Positions 8,873 through 18,136 of a stretch of 64,000 nucleotides of DNA are shown piece by piece. The stretch spans positions 1 to 64,000 of the forward strand of contig CAYPZI010000002.1 of the NCBI GenBank assembly GCA_964415185.1, in the 5' to 3' direction. The notes beneath the pieces are model-generated. The model did not search any database and was not told the DNA's origin. It saw only the letters and a list, made by a program, of their open reading frames with translations. The number at the start of each line of letters is the position of its first letter. Position 1 is the stretch's first letter. This DNA is from CAYVBJ01 sp964415185 (GTDB lineage: Bacteria; Bacteroidota; Rhodothermia; Balneolales; Balneolaceae). The position numbers and the translations under genes were made by a program.

Positions 8873-9991
8873 ATGGATTCAATTATGAAATTTGCACAGT
8901 TAGTATTGATTCTGCTGCTTGCATTCTTTTTTACCGATGCCCAGGCTCAGCTTGGCAGGGAATGGAGCACGAACACCGACAAAAAAAATATTGACCTCAA
9001 TGAATTGATGCGGGGAGGTCCTCCCAAAGACGGAATCCCGTCAATTGATAACCCAAAATTTGTAACTACCGAAGATGCATCAAAATGGGTTGATGACAAA
9101 GAACCTGTTATCATGGTAGAATTGAATGGAGAAGCAAGGGCATACCCGATTCAAATTTTGATGTGGCATGAAATGACAAATGACAAAATCGGTGATACTC
9201 CTATTCTTGTAACTTTCTGTCCGCTTTGCTACTCAGCGATTACCTTTGACAGGAGGCATAAAGGCGATGTACTTGAATTTGGTGTATCCGGATTTTTAAG
9301 ACATTCGGATATGGTTATGTATGACAGGAATACCGAAACACTCTGGCAACAATTCTCGGGCGAAGCCCTTGTAGGTGATTACACAGGCGATAAACTCGAT
9401 ATAATACCCAGCCAGTTAATTGCATTTGAACAATTCAAAAGCATTCACCCTGACGGAAAAGTCCTCTCAAAAGATACCGGGCATCGGCGTAATTATGGAG
9501 AAAATCCCTATGCCGGTTATGATGATATCAACAACAATCCATGGGCACTGCGAGATAGGCCATCCGATCGTATGAAACCCATGCAAAAAGTGATAGGTGT
9601 GAGAATCGATGATAACAATGTAAAAACCTACCCTTATAACATTACCCAGGAAAGAAAAGTTATCAATGATGAAATTGCAGGCAAGCAAATCGTTGTATTT
9701 CATACTGAAGGCGCGGTATCAGCCCTTGATAAAAGCAACATCAGCAGATCGCGTGAAGATGGATCAACCGGTATTTTCTTCCGGAATGTAGACGGAGAAA
9801 CCCTGGATTTTGAATTTAATAATGGTGAAATCAAAGATAAACAAACAGGCTCAACATGGAACATCGCCGGTAAAGCCGTAAGCGGGCCAATGGAAGGCAA
9901 GCAACTGGAAACCACAATTTACGGTGATTATTTCGCTTTTGCGTGGCTCATATTTTATCCGGATGCACCTATTTTCGGACAAAATATATGA
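8873..9991 (+). CDS. DUF3179 domain-containing exported protein
   Basis: A 372-residue secreted protein with a signal peptide (MKFAQLVLILLLAFFF, cleavage after DAQA). It carries the DUF3179 hallmarks: HEMTND at about 99-104, VTFCPLCYSAITFDR with Cys116 and Cys119, and a GFLRHSDMVMYDR stretch. The biochemical role of the family is unknown; the paired cysteines could bind a metal or form a disulfide. The ATG at 8873 is used, though the ATG at 8885 would start the signal peptide more tightly. It is divergent from the sensor kinase gene and converges on the kinase-like gene downstream with 4 bases between. Confidence 0.88.
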   Translation: MDSIMKFAQLVLILLLAFFFTDAQAQLGREWSTNTDKKNIDLNELMRGGPPKDGIPSIDNPKFVTTEDASKWVDDKEPVIMVELNGEARAYPIQILMWHEMTNDKIGDTPILVTFCPLCYSAITFDRRHKGDVLEFGVSGFLRHSDMVMYDRNTETLWQQFSGEALVGDYTGDKLDIIPSQLIAFEQFKSIHPDGKVLSKDTGHRRNYGENPYAGYDDINNNPWALRDRPSDRMKPMQKVIGVRIDDNNVKTYPYNITQERKVINDEIAGKQIVVFHTEGAVSALDKSNISRSREDGSTGIFFRNVDGETLDFEFNNGEIKDKQTGSTWNIAGKAVSGPMEGKQLETTIYGDYFAFAWLIFYPDAPIFGQNI

Positions 9992-9995
9992 TATC

Positions 9996-10865
9996 CTAAA
10001 GATAACTCTTCAGAAAGGATGAAACCTGTGACGTGTAACTGCCGCCGAACAGGTTTACATGGACCAGCAGAGGGTACAAGTTATAAACCGGTATTCTCTG
10101 CTGAAATCCCTGTGCCATCTCCATTTCAATTGCATACGAATCATAAAAGTCAGGTGAAAAACCACCGAACATTTTGGTAAAAGCCAACTCCATTTCATGA
10201 TGGCCATAATAAACAGCCGGGTCAATTAATACTGCCGTTCCATTCCGGTCGAAAAAGTAATTTCCGCCCCACAAATCACCATGCAAAAGTGACGCTTTTG
10301 ACACAGGAAAGATCGATTCCAGTTTCGATGAAAGCCGTTCCCATCCTTTTAAATCGGTTGAATTCAGTTTTCTGCTGTCAATTGCAATCTTCAATTGCGG
10401 TTCAATTCTCTCCCGGATAAAAAATTCCGTCCAATTTTCGTGCTTTGTATTAGACTGTGGCAAGCTGCCTATGTAATTATTCCGTTCAAGCCCAAATTGA
10501 CCGGATGTTATATTATGCATTCTTGCCAAATTTGTACCGAATTCCGAGGCTGCTTCATTTCCGCCCCTGTAAGGCTCGATGTATTCCATTAACAGGTATC
10601 CCGGAACAGAGTTCTCATCTCCGTTGTAATCAATAATTTCCGGAATTCGTATAAAATCCTGTTTTTTTGTCAACAGTTGCAAGCCATGCACCTCCGCATC
10701 GAACATATTGGCCGGTTTAGAATCGTTCCATTTTAAAAAAAAGATGCCTTTATCAGTTTCAAGCTTTTCGGCACGGTTGATACTGCCACCCGATACGGGC
10801 GATATATCCGAAATTTTAAAATTGTTTTCGGCTTCAAGAAAACTATGCAGATTTTGCTTGTTCAT
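9996..10865 (-). CDS. Fructosamine kinase family protein
   Basis: A 289-residue cytoplasmic kinase of the fructosamine/ketosamine-3-kinase family, which phosphorylates sugar adducts on glycated proteins so that they break down. Visible kinase elements are an ATP-binding Lys45 (FFLKW), the catalytic loop LLHGDLWGGN with Asp197, and the metal-binding Asp215 in VLIDPAVYYG. The start at 10865 is chosen because the in-frame extension to 11012 would run 137 bases into the phosphatase gene. The pairing with a low-molecular-weight phosphatase gene (10-base gap) is seen in many bacteria and suggests joint protein repair. Confidence 0.9.
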   Translation of the reverse strand: MNKQNLHSFLEAENNFKISDISPVSGGSINRAEKLETDKGIFFLKWNDSKPANMFDAEVHGLQLLTKKQDFIRIPEIIDYNGDENSVPGYLLMEYIEPYRGGNEAASEFGTNLARMHNITSGQFGLERNNYIGSLPQSNTKHENWTEFFIRERIEPQLKIAIDSRKLNSTDLKGWERLSSKLESIFPVSKASLLHGDLWGGNYFFDRNGTAVLIDPAVYYGHHEMELAFTKMFGGFSPDFYDSYAIEMEMAQGFQQRIPVYNLYPLLVHVNLFGGSYTSQVSSFLKSYL

Positions 10866-10875
10866 ATTCTGCCCT

Positions 10876-11388
10876 TTACCGTTCAATCCAATCTTGCAGT
10901 TCATCCAAAAGTGCCTTGCAGCTTCTTTCCACAACCCTGTACACTTTTTCAAACCCATCCATCCCGCCATAGTAGGGGTCGGGCACCTCACGTGAACCGG
11001 GTTCAGGGTCAAAATCCCTGAGCAGCATTACATCTGTACCCGAGCCGGCCCTTTCTGCCAACTCCCTGACATTTGATAGGTTTTCATGATCCATGGCAAT
11101 AATAAGATCAAAAGTGCCGAGATCGCTTTCTTCAAATTTTCTCGCACGCGATTTCAGTTCAACGCCGTGTTTTGATGCTACCTCTCTGCTTTTGCTGTTT
11201 GCAGGTTCACCAATGTGATAGGCAGAAGTGCCGGCAGAATCAATGTAAAAGTATTTTTGCAGGTTTATTTGATTTACAAGATGCTGAAAAACACCCTCAG
11301 CGGTCGGGCTTCTGCAGATATTTCCAAGACAGACAAAACAGATTTTATAGGGATTATCAGCCGTAACAGATTGTTTTTTCAATTTCAT
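10876..11388 (-). CDS. Low-molecular-weight protein-tyrosine-phosphatase
   Basis: A 170-residue cytoplasmic phosphatase. The catalytic loop is complete: FVCLGNICRS with nucleophile Cys20 and Arg26, plus the acid motif VPDPYYGG with Asp137. The length and order match the family that removes phosphate from tyrosine residues or acts on related phosphoproteins. It is 10 bases upstream of a fructosamine-kinase family gene on the same strand, likely one operon. It is divergent from ileS, with about 160 bases between. Confidence 0.93.
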   Translation of the reverse strand: MKLKKQSVTADNPYKICFVCLGNICRSPTAEGVFQHLVNQINLQKYFYIDSAGTSAYHIGEPANSKSREVASKHGVELKSRARKFEESDLGTFDLIIAMDHENLSNVRELAERAGSGTDVMLLRDFDPEPGSREVPDPYYGGMDGFEKVYRVVERSCKALLDELQDWIER

Positions 11389-11551
11389 TGTATCAGATAT
11401 TTTAATTTAAAAATAAATATAGCAGTCTTTGATAACCATATCCAATCGACAGGCAAGAAAGGAATGAACACTGAATTAACTTTACTTTGTATAAATATTC
11501 TTATATTTCAGGCTTATCAATAATTTCTTAAAAAGAACGAATCCGTTCTGT

Positions 11552-14500
11552 ATGGCAAAACAATTTGAAGAAATCAAACAGCTCACATACCCGAAAGCTG
11601 AAGTTGAAATACTGAATTGGTGGAAGGAAAATTCCATTTTCAAGAAAAGTCTGAAATCAAGGGAGGATGGAATACCATTCACTTTTTATGAAGGCCCTCC
11701 AACTGCAAATGGAAAGCCCGGTATCCATCATGTAATGGCCCGCACGGTAAAAGATCTCTTTTGCCGGTACCGTACCCTGAAAGGATTTAAGGTTGAGAGA
11801 AAAGGCGGTTGGGATACCCACGGCCTTCCTGTCGAAATTGAAGTTGAAAAAGAGTTAAACCTTGAAAGCCGGGCCCAGGTTGAAGAGTACGGAATTGAGA
11901 AGTACAATAAAAAATGCCGGGAAAGTGTACTGAAGTACAAGGATTTATGGGACAAACTTACCCAGAGAATGGGTTACTGGGTTGATCTCGATAATCCGTA
12001 CGTAACTTTCGACAACGACTATATAGAATCTCTCTGGTGGGCATTTAAACAACTCTATGAAAAAAACTTTGTCTACAAGGGATATAAAATTCAGTGGTAT
12101 TCACCCGGAAGCAGTACCGTTTTATCTTCACACGAAGTTAGCCTGGGCTATAAAGAAACTCAGGATCCATCCATATTTGTCAAATTTCCGCTGGATGCCG
12201 ATCCGAATGTCTATTTTTTAGCCTGGACTACCACTCCCTGGACCATCATCTCCAATATGGCCCTGACGGTAAACCCGGAACTTGAATATGTGAAAATAAA
12301 AGTGACCGAGGGGGAAAAAACCGAATTCTATATAATGGCCGAAGGATGTCTTGAAAGCACCATTGATCACGATTATGAAATATCAGAGCGATACAAAGGG
12401 CGTGACCTTTTGGGATGGATCTATCTCCCTGTATTTGATTACGCTGCAAAGGTGCATCCAAAGGAATCTGCGTGGAGAGTCATTCCTGCCGATTATGTAA
12501 CCACGGAAGAGGGAACAGGAGTTGTACATACCGCTCCTGCTTTTGGTGCAGACGATTATGAATCCTGCCAAAAGGCTGACATCCCCATGTTTAACCCGAT
12601 TGACAGGGATGGCTGCTTTAATGAACAAGTTCCTGACTTTGAAGGAGAGTGGTTTAAGGATGCCGATAAGAATATAGCAAGGGCAATCAAGGAAAAAGGC
12701 CTGATGTATAAACATGAGACCTATGTTCACAATTACCCTTTTGACTGGCGAAAAGGCACACCCCTTATGAGCTACCCCGTTGAATCCTGGTTTATTGAAA
12801 CCACGAAAGTCAAAAAGCGAATGGTAGAGCTGAATAAAACAATCAACTGGAAACCGGAATCAACCGGTACCGGCCGCTTTGGAACCTGGCTTGAAAATAA
12901 TGTGGATTGGGCTGTCTCCCGCCAAAGATATTGGGGTACTCCTATACCGATTTGGGTCAGTGATAAAGACACTGAATACATTGAGTGCATCGGAAGCCTT
13001 GAAGAATTGAAAAAAAAGGCCGGGCTTGCGGATGATACAAAAATTGATCTTCATCGTCCTGATATTGATGAAATCACATGGAAAGCTCCTGATGGCGGAA
13101 CGATGAGGCGTGTTCCGGACTTGATTGATGTGTGGTTCGATTCGGGAGCGATGCCGTTTGCGCAATGGCATTATCCATTTCAAAACAAGGAGAAATTTAA
13201 AAAGAATTTTCCCGCCGACTTCATTGCTGAAGGGGTTGACCAAACCCGAGGCTGGTTTTACACTCTTCATGCACTGGCAACCATGCTGTTTGATAAACCC
13301 GCTTATAAAAACGTGGTCTCAAATGGACTGGTTCTGGATGAAAACGGTGAAAAAATGAGTAAATCGAAGGGGAATACAGTTGACCCTTTTGAAATGCTTC
13401 AGACATACGGAGCCGACACCGTTCGATGGTACATGATGAGTAACTCCTCTCCATGGGAGAATCTTAAATTCAGTACCGATGGCCTGAAAGAAACGCAGAG
13501 AAAATTCTTTAACACCATTGTGAATGTTTATTCTTTCTTTGCAATGTATGCCAATATTGACGGATTCAAATACAGCGGTAAACCTTTGCCTGTTTCTGAA
13601 AGAACAGAAATGGATCGATGGGTCAATTCAAGGCTAAACACGACGGTTAAGCTTGTGGATGAGTTTCTCGAAGAGTATGAACCGACCAAGTCGGCTCGGG
13701 CTATCGAAAAATTTGTGGATGAATTGAGCAACTGGTATGTACGCCGAAACAGAAGGCGATTTTGGAAGGAAGGAAAAAGCCTGGATAAAACTGCCGCATA
13801 TCAGACTCTTTATGAATGTCTGCTCTCTCTTGCTAAATTAATCAGCCCTATTGCACCGTTTTTTGGCGAATGGCTGTATCAGCGGCTGAATGAAGTCACT
13901 GAAATGGATGAAATTTCAGTGCACGTCTCATTTTATCCTACGGTGGAAGAGACTGCCATTGATAAACAACTGGAAAGAAAGATGGAGATCGCAAGAACGG
14001 TAAGCTCTATTGTTCTAAGGGTTCGTAACCAGATAGATGTAAATGTGCGACAGCCGCTCTCCAAAATAATACTTCCGCTGGATAAAGATGACAGAAGCGC
14101 TGTAGAAAGTGTAAAGCATATCATCCTGGATGAAGTAAATGTCAAGGAGATCCAGTATGTTGAAGATGATTCGGGAATTGTGAGTAAATCGGCAAAACCG
14201 AATTTCCCGGTTCTTGGCAAAAGGCTTGGCAAAAAAATGAAGGCTGTTGCTCAAAAAATAGCTTCTCTTAAAACAGAAGATATAACAGCTTTTGAAGATA
14301 ATGGGTATATTGATATAACTTTAGACAATAACGAAGTCATTCGTTTAAGCGAAAATGAACTGGAAATTCAGAGAACGGGCCTTGAGGGTTGGTCAGTTGA
14401 AACCCAAAACGGAATAACCGTTGCTTTGGATACGGAATTAACCTCCGAATTGTTGCAGGAAGGGATAGCGCGTGAATTTATAAACAGAATTCAGAATATG

Positions 14501-14722
14501 CGTAAAGAAGCTGATTATGAAGTTACAGACCGGATTGAAATTGGATATGAATGTGCCGGTGAAATTGAAAATTCTATCAAGAATATGGAAAAGTATATTA
14601 AGGAAGAAACGTTAGCTGAATCTATAAGTGATTCACTGATTAAGAATCCTGACTTTACAAAAACATGGGAAATTGAAGGTGAAAACTGCAAAATATCAAT
14701 TCAAAGAAACATCAATCACTAA
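11552..14722 (+). CDS. ileS: Isoleucyl-tRNA synthetase, eukaryote-like type
   Basis: A 1056-residue class I synthetase that charges tRNA-Ile. The ATP-binding signatures are GIHH at residues 57-60 (HIGH box) and KMSKS at 601-605, with the editing domain between them. The WDTHGLPVE and FYEGPPTANG wording and the C-terminal layout fit the second, eukaryote-like bacterial IleS type rather than the E. coli type, and the C-terminal zinc domain of the latter is not apparent. It leads a plus-strand run: the DksA-like gene starts 12 bases later and lspA follows. Confidence 0.96.
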   Translation: MAKQFEEIKQLTYPKAEVEILNWWKENSIFKKSLKSREDGIPFTFYEGPPTANGKPGIHHVMARTVKDLFCRYRTLKGFKVERKGGWDTHGLPVEIEVEKELNLESRAQVEEYGIEKYNKKCRESVLKYKDLWDKLTQRMGYWVDLDNPYVTFDNDYIESLWWAFKQLYEKNFVYKGYKIQWYSPGSSTVLSSHEVSLGYKETQDPSIFVKFPLDADPNVYFLAWTTTPWTIISNMALTVNPELEYVKIKVTEGEKTEFYIMAEGCLESTIDHDYEISERYKGRDLLGWIYLPVFDYAAKVHPKESAWRVIPADYVTTEEGTGVVHTAPAFGADDYESCQKADIPMFNPIDRDGCFNEQVPDFEGEWFKDADKNIARAIKEKGLMYKHETYVHNYPFDWRKGTPLMSYPVESWFIETTKVKKRMVELNKTINWKPESTGTGRFGTWLENNVDWAVSRQRYWGTPIPIWVSDKDTEYIECIGSLEELKKKAGLADDTKIDLHRPDIDEITWKAPDGGTMRRVPDLIDVWFDSGAMPFAQWHYPFQNKEKFKKNFPADFIAEGVDQTRGWFYTLHALATMLFDKPAYKNVVSNGLVLDENGEKMSKSKGNTVDPFEMLQTYGADTVRWYMMSNSSPWENLKFSTDGLKETQRKFFNTIVNVYSFFAMYANIDGFKYSGKPLPVSERTEMDRWVNSRLNTTVKLVDEFLEEYEPTKSARAIEKFVDELSNWYVRRNRRRFWKEGKSLDKTAAYQTLYECLLSLAKLISPIAPFFGEWLYQRLNEVTEMDEISVHVSFYPTVEETAIDKQLERKMEIARTVSSIVLRVRNQIDVNVRQPLSKIILPLDKDDRSAVESVKHIILDEVNVKEIQYVEDDSGIVSKSAKPNFPVLGKRLGKKMKAVAQKIASLKTEDITAFEDNGYIDITLDNNEVIRLSENELEIQRTGLEGWSVETQNGITVALDTELTSELLQEGIAREFINRIQNMRKEADYEVTDRIEIGYECAGEIENSIKNMEKYIKEETLAESISDSLIKNPDFTKTWEIEGENCKISIQRNINH

Positions 14723-14734
14723 ATTGAAGTCTAT

Positions 14735-15136
14735 ATGGCAGCCGATAAAGAAAAAAATAACGAAAGGGTGACCCCCTACAGCGACGAAGAGCTCGAATAT
14801 TTCAGGAATATTATTTTAAAAAAACATGAAGAGGCCAAGCAAGAGCTTGACTCACTTCAGAATTCTCTTCGTGAAAGCATGGAAAATGCATCGGATGAAT
14901 CCGCATATTCATTCCATATGGCTGATGCCGGAACCGATGCACAGGAAAGGGAAAAAACTTACATGCTTTTTAACAGAACCAGGAAGTTTGTTCGTTACCT
15001 TGACGATGCATTAAAAAGAATAGACAATAAAACTTACGGCGTCTGCAAGGTAACCGGTAAAAAAATCTCAAAAGGGCGGCTCGAAGCTGTTCCTCATACT
15101 CAGCTAAGCATCGAAGCCAAGTTAAAACGCCGCTAA
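14735..15136 (+). CDS. TraR/DksA family protein lacking most zinc ligands
   Basis: A 133-residue protein with a coiled coil at about 15-95 and a C-terminal DksA-type finger region. The tip motif ADAGTDA at 63-69 matches the Asp-rich tip that DksA inserts into the RNA polymerase secondary channel. Of the four zinc cysteines only Cys104 remains; the others are Thr107, Ser125 and Ala128. The fold must be held without zinc, a pattern I recall in Bacteroidota homologues. It probably modulates transcription initiation. It lies between ileS and lspA in one apparent operon. Confidence 0.88.
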   Translation: MAADKEKNNERVTPYSDEELEYFRNIILKKHEEAKQELDSLQNSLRESMENASDESAYSFHMADAGTDAQEREKTYMLFNRTRKFVRYLDDALKRIDNKTYGVCKVTGKKISKGRLEAVPHTQLSIEAKLKRR

Positions 15137-15153
15137 GGCATAGATTTTTCGAA

Positions 15154-15801
15154 TTGACTTTAAGACAAAAAAAACTCCTGGTATTAATCAGTCCGGCAAT
15201 AATTGTGCTGTTTATCGATCAGATATCCAAATATCTTGTTCGATCTAATCCCTCTTTGCACAACTATACCATCATTGATGGGTGGTTGAGGTTTAACTAT
15301 ACACAAAACCCCGGCATGGCATTAGGGATGGACTGGCTGTCAACTCCCTCAATAAGTGTTGTTGCCATTCTTGCTACCATCCTTATTTTTCTATATATCT
15401 ACAAAAATCTCGATAAATCGAATTTAGCTTACCTGTTTTGTATGGGGCTGATTCTTGGCGGTGCACTCGGCAATATCAGCGACAGGTTGAGCATGGGCCT
15501 GATTGAAGGCTATGGCGGCGTTTTGTACGGCCATGTTGTCGATTTTATTCACTTCAGCCTCAGGATTAACGAAACGCCTGTTTTCCCCTATATTTTTAAT
15601 GTTGCAGATATTGCCATCAGCACTTCCATTATTATTTTGCTGCTGTTTAATAAAAAGATTATGCCTGTACCCGATACACAGGAAACAGAAGAGGGATACG
15701 AGGAGGGTATTATCGATACGATTGAAGAATCTGAATCCGATCCGCCTAATGAAGATTATCCCATTATAAACGAAAAGAAGACGGGATCGGCAGACGCGTG
15801 A
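15154..15801 (+). CDS. lspA: Lipoprotein signal peptidase with acidic C-terminal extension
   Basis: The inner-membrane aspartyl protease that cleaves the signal peptide from prolipoproteins after lipid attachment. Four membrane segments are seen, and the family motifs are all present: FIDQISKYLV, NPGMALGM, GGALGNISDR, and the two catalytic aspartates Asp130 (GHVVDFIHF) and Asp152 (FNVADIAI). The start is a TTG at 15154, 17 bases after the DksA-like gene. The last 45 or so residues form an acidic, probably disordered tail rich in Glu and Asp, which most family members lack. The many lipoprotein genes in this window are its expected clients. Confidence 0.95.
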   Translation: MTLRQKKLLVLISPAIIVLFIDQISKYLVRSNPSLHNYTIIDGWLRFNYTQNPGMALGMDWLSTPSISVVAILATILIFLYIYKNLDKSNLAYLFCMGLILGGALGNISDRLSMGLIEGYGGVLYGHVVDFIHFSLRINETPVFPYIFNVADIAISTSIIILLLFNKKIMPVPDTQETEEGYEEGIIDTIEESESDPPNEDYPIINEKKTGSADA

Positions 15802-15812
15802 TTGCCGGCGGA

Positions 15813-17105
15813 TTAATCTTCAAAATCTGACGAAAGCTTATACCTGGCAATCCTGTTGTTGCCCGTATCGGCAACATATACCACTTCATCAAAATAAGCC
15901 ACTCCGCCTGGATTATTAAACTGCCTGGGGCCGCTTCCCTGTGATCCGAATGAAACAATCAGCCTCTTGGTTCTGTCTGCAGCACCAAGTGGCGGGTTTA
16001 CACCCTCTTCGCCGTTTGCCTGGAATTGAAAAAGTTTATTCTGATCGCCGTCAACAACAAAAATGAATCTCGATTCATCTCCTGCAAATGCAAGCCCGGT
16101 AGGCCGGTCAAACTTAAACTCTTCATATAAAAAGCCATCAGCGCGGGAAGTGTCCCTGATCAGAAAATCAAAATCAGGCTGAAATACCAGTCCGTCGGGA
16201 GTTTCCTCAACGCTGATAGCCAGCACTTTAAAAGGAATGTCACGATCCTGACGTGTCTGAGCGATCAAAAAGCTTCTGTCATCCGTGAATATGTCTCTTT
16301 GAGGTGGAGATACAAAAGTAATAATATCACTTAGGCCTATTCCACTCGAAAGTGAAGGAGTAGTTGGGTTTAACGCCCTGATCTGCCTGACATTTCTCAT
16401 TTTTTGAGTTGGCACACCGTCCTCAATAATCTGAGTAAATTCGAGTACCGTATTATCAGGCGCTTCAATTGAGGATGGGTTATTACGCGGCCCTCTTCTT
16501 GTAATGTAGATCGAATTATCAGACAATGCTGCAACATCTGTAAGTTCAACAAGTTCATCATTATCGGGCCTGCTTCGATCCAGCCGAAATTGCCTGGAGG
16601 CTCGGGTGCTTCTACTCGCATCCAAAAACGGATGGATGAGTGTATCCTGGAATATAATATCACCTGCCCCATTCAGGTTTTTAATTTTAAAAACGGCCGG
16701 TAAATTCCAGGTAATATCCGGGTCTACTTCTGTAATTACGGTATCGTACCTTGCTGCCACATACAGGTTAAGCAACCGGTCCTGTGTTACACTTACGGCG
16801 CCCTGTAAGGGTATAGTACGGCGAGGGGCAATATCAGCCCTGTCAAGGGCATGAATACCCTCATTATCTGTTACGTAGACAAAGCCGTCGAAGCCGACAA
16901 ACACATCCGTTGGCTGGTCAAACCCTTCCCAAAATGGGACTATAGCCACATAACCGTCAATCCTTTCCAATTCAGGATCAATCCTGCCCTCTTCAAATAT
17001 TTCGTCTGTTGTATCGTCTTGTTTGGTGTTAAATATGGCATCACATCCCGTTATGGAAGCGAATATTGCCAAAATTAAAATTGTTTGGATATACTTATCA
17101 TTCAT
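15813..17105 (-). CDS. NHL-repeat lipoprotein
   Basis: A 430-residue predicted lipoprotein: hydrophobic leader ending in ASITGC with Cys21, then an acidic linker, then a beta-propeller built of NHL-like repeats. Repeat words include FVYVTDNEGIHALDRAD near residues 72-88 and VVYVADTGNNRIARYKL near the C-terminus. NHL propellers bind proteins or glycans. It is the last gene of the receptor cluster and begins 10 bases after the PorV/PorQ-like gene. A surface or periplasmic accessory role to the TonB receptor encoded upstream is inferred. Confidence 0.82.
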   Translation of the reverse strand: MNDKYIQTILILAIFASITGCDAIFNTKQDDTTDEIFEEGRIDPELERIDGYVAIVPFWEGFDQPTDVFVGFDGFVYVTDNEGIHALDRADIAPRRTIPLQGAVSVTQDRLLNLYVAARYDTVITEVDPDITWNLPAVFKIKNLNGAGDIIFQDTLIHPFLDASRSTRASRQFRLDRSRPDNDELVELTDVAALSDNSIYITRRGPRNNPSSIEAPDNTVLEFTQIIEDGVPTQKMRNVRQIRALNPTTPSLSSGIGLSDIITFVSPPQRDIFTDDRSFLIAQTRQDRDIPFKVLAISVEETPDGLVFQPDFDFLIRDTSRADGFLYEEFKFDRPTGLAFAGDESRFIFVVDGDQNKLFQFQANGEEGVNPPLGAADRTKRLIVSFGSQGSGPRQFNNPGGVAYFDEVVYVADTGNNRIARYKLSSDFED

Positions 17106-17115
17106 AAGAGCTTCT

Positions 17116-18129
17116 TTATAAAATAAATCTTATTCCGATTCTGTGAACATTTCCAAGCCTTTCGAACGGGCTGAATCCATAATCGGCGGCAATTTTTTTG
17201 CCGTTAAAAGGAAACTTAAATCCGGCGCCGGCGCTCGGCAGGTTTACCTCATCCGTACCGGATTGAAAGCCTGTCCGTACAAAAAACTGGTCAAGGTATC
17301 CGAATTCCCCGCCAAAACTAAACCTTTCGGAGTTATCGCTTGGATTAGTGAGCTGGGCTGTTAGTGTTAAACTTATTGTCTCATTTTCAAACACGTCAAA
17401 AGCGGAAGCAACAATAAACCTCGTTGGAGTTGTTACCTGTTCAAATTCATCTTCTACCACCTCATCGTCCAGTGTCTGCCTGGTTGTGGAACCTGAGGGA
17501 GTTGCATCAAAACCAAAATTGTTGATATTTACGGAAAATCTTACAGGTGTATCCGGAATTTTGTAAAAGAAACCGAAGTCTATCGCACCGCTTTCTATTT
17601 TAACATCCTCTATTTTTTCCAGCAGGTAGCGGAAAGTAACTCCATAGCTAAAAAAATCGGTAATTGCCTGTGATACTGATAATCCTGTAGTAAGATGTGT
17701 GGTCCTGAAGGTTCGGCCGGTTCCTGTGGGGTTAAATTCGGTAGTTTCATTTATCTCACCCGAATTTAAAAACTGTACGGATGCACCGAATGCAAATGAT
17801 TTAAACCTGTGCACGTATGCCGCATACTCCATTGTGATATCAGCAAAATATTCGGTGTGCCCGAACATGGCTTCAGACGATTCAAGTTGTGATGCCAAAG
17901 CCGGATTCCAGTAAAGGCTTGATGCATCAAAAGCATCCGCTACGTGGGAGTTTCCCATTGAAGCTCCTCTCGGGTCGACCGATATTTTTGTGAACTGAAA
18001 CCCGTCTGTTCCTGACCTGGAAGAACCAAAACTCGGAATAAGGCTTTGGCTGTTTGCCCAGGACGGGATCAGAATCACAATTGAAATCGTAATTAGTTTA
18101 AGGAATGTATTACTAAGTTTTTCCATCAA
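17116..18129 (-). CDS. PorV/PorQ family outer-membrane beta-barrel protein
   Basis: A 337-residue exported protein with a signal peptide ending near residue 28 (ANSQS). The early segment with ISVDPRGASMGNSHVA and YWNPALAS is typical of the PorV/PorQ family, which are FadL-like barrels. PorV shuttles T9SS cargo proteins at the outer membrane; other family members have unknown roles. It lies 7 bases after the TonB receptor gene and 10 before the NHL lipoprotein gene. Whether it is the T9SS shuttle or a cluster-specific paralogue cannot be told here. Confidence 0.87.
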   Translation of the reverse strand: MMEKLSNTFLKLITISIVILIPSWANSQSLIPSFGSSRSGTDGFQFTKISVDPRGASMGNSHVADAFDASSLYWNPALASQLESSEAMFGHTEYFADITMEYAAYVHRFKSFAFGASVQFLNSGEINETTEFNPTGTGRTFRTTHLTTGLSVSQAITDFFSYGVTFRYLLEKIEDVKIESGAIDFGFFYKIPDTPVRFSVNINNFGFDATPSGSTTRQTLDDEVVEDEFEQVTTPTRFIVASAFDVFENETISLTLTAQLTNPSDNSERFSFGGEFGYLDQFFVRTGFQSGTDEVNLPSAGAGFKFPFNGKKIAADYGFSPFERLGNVHRIGIRFIL

Positions 18130-18136
18130 AATTCTC

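Noticed and set aside
10866..11012. Extended start of the fructosamine-kinase family gene
   Set aside because: It would overlap the phosphatase gene by 137 bases and the added residues do not look like the family.
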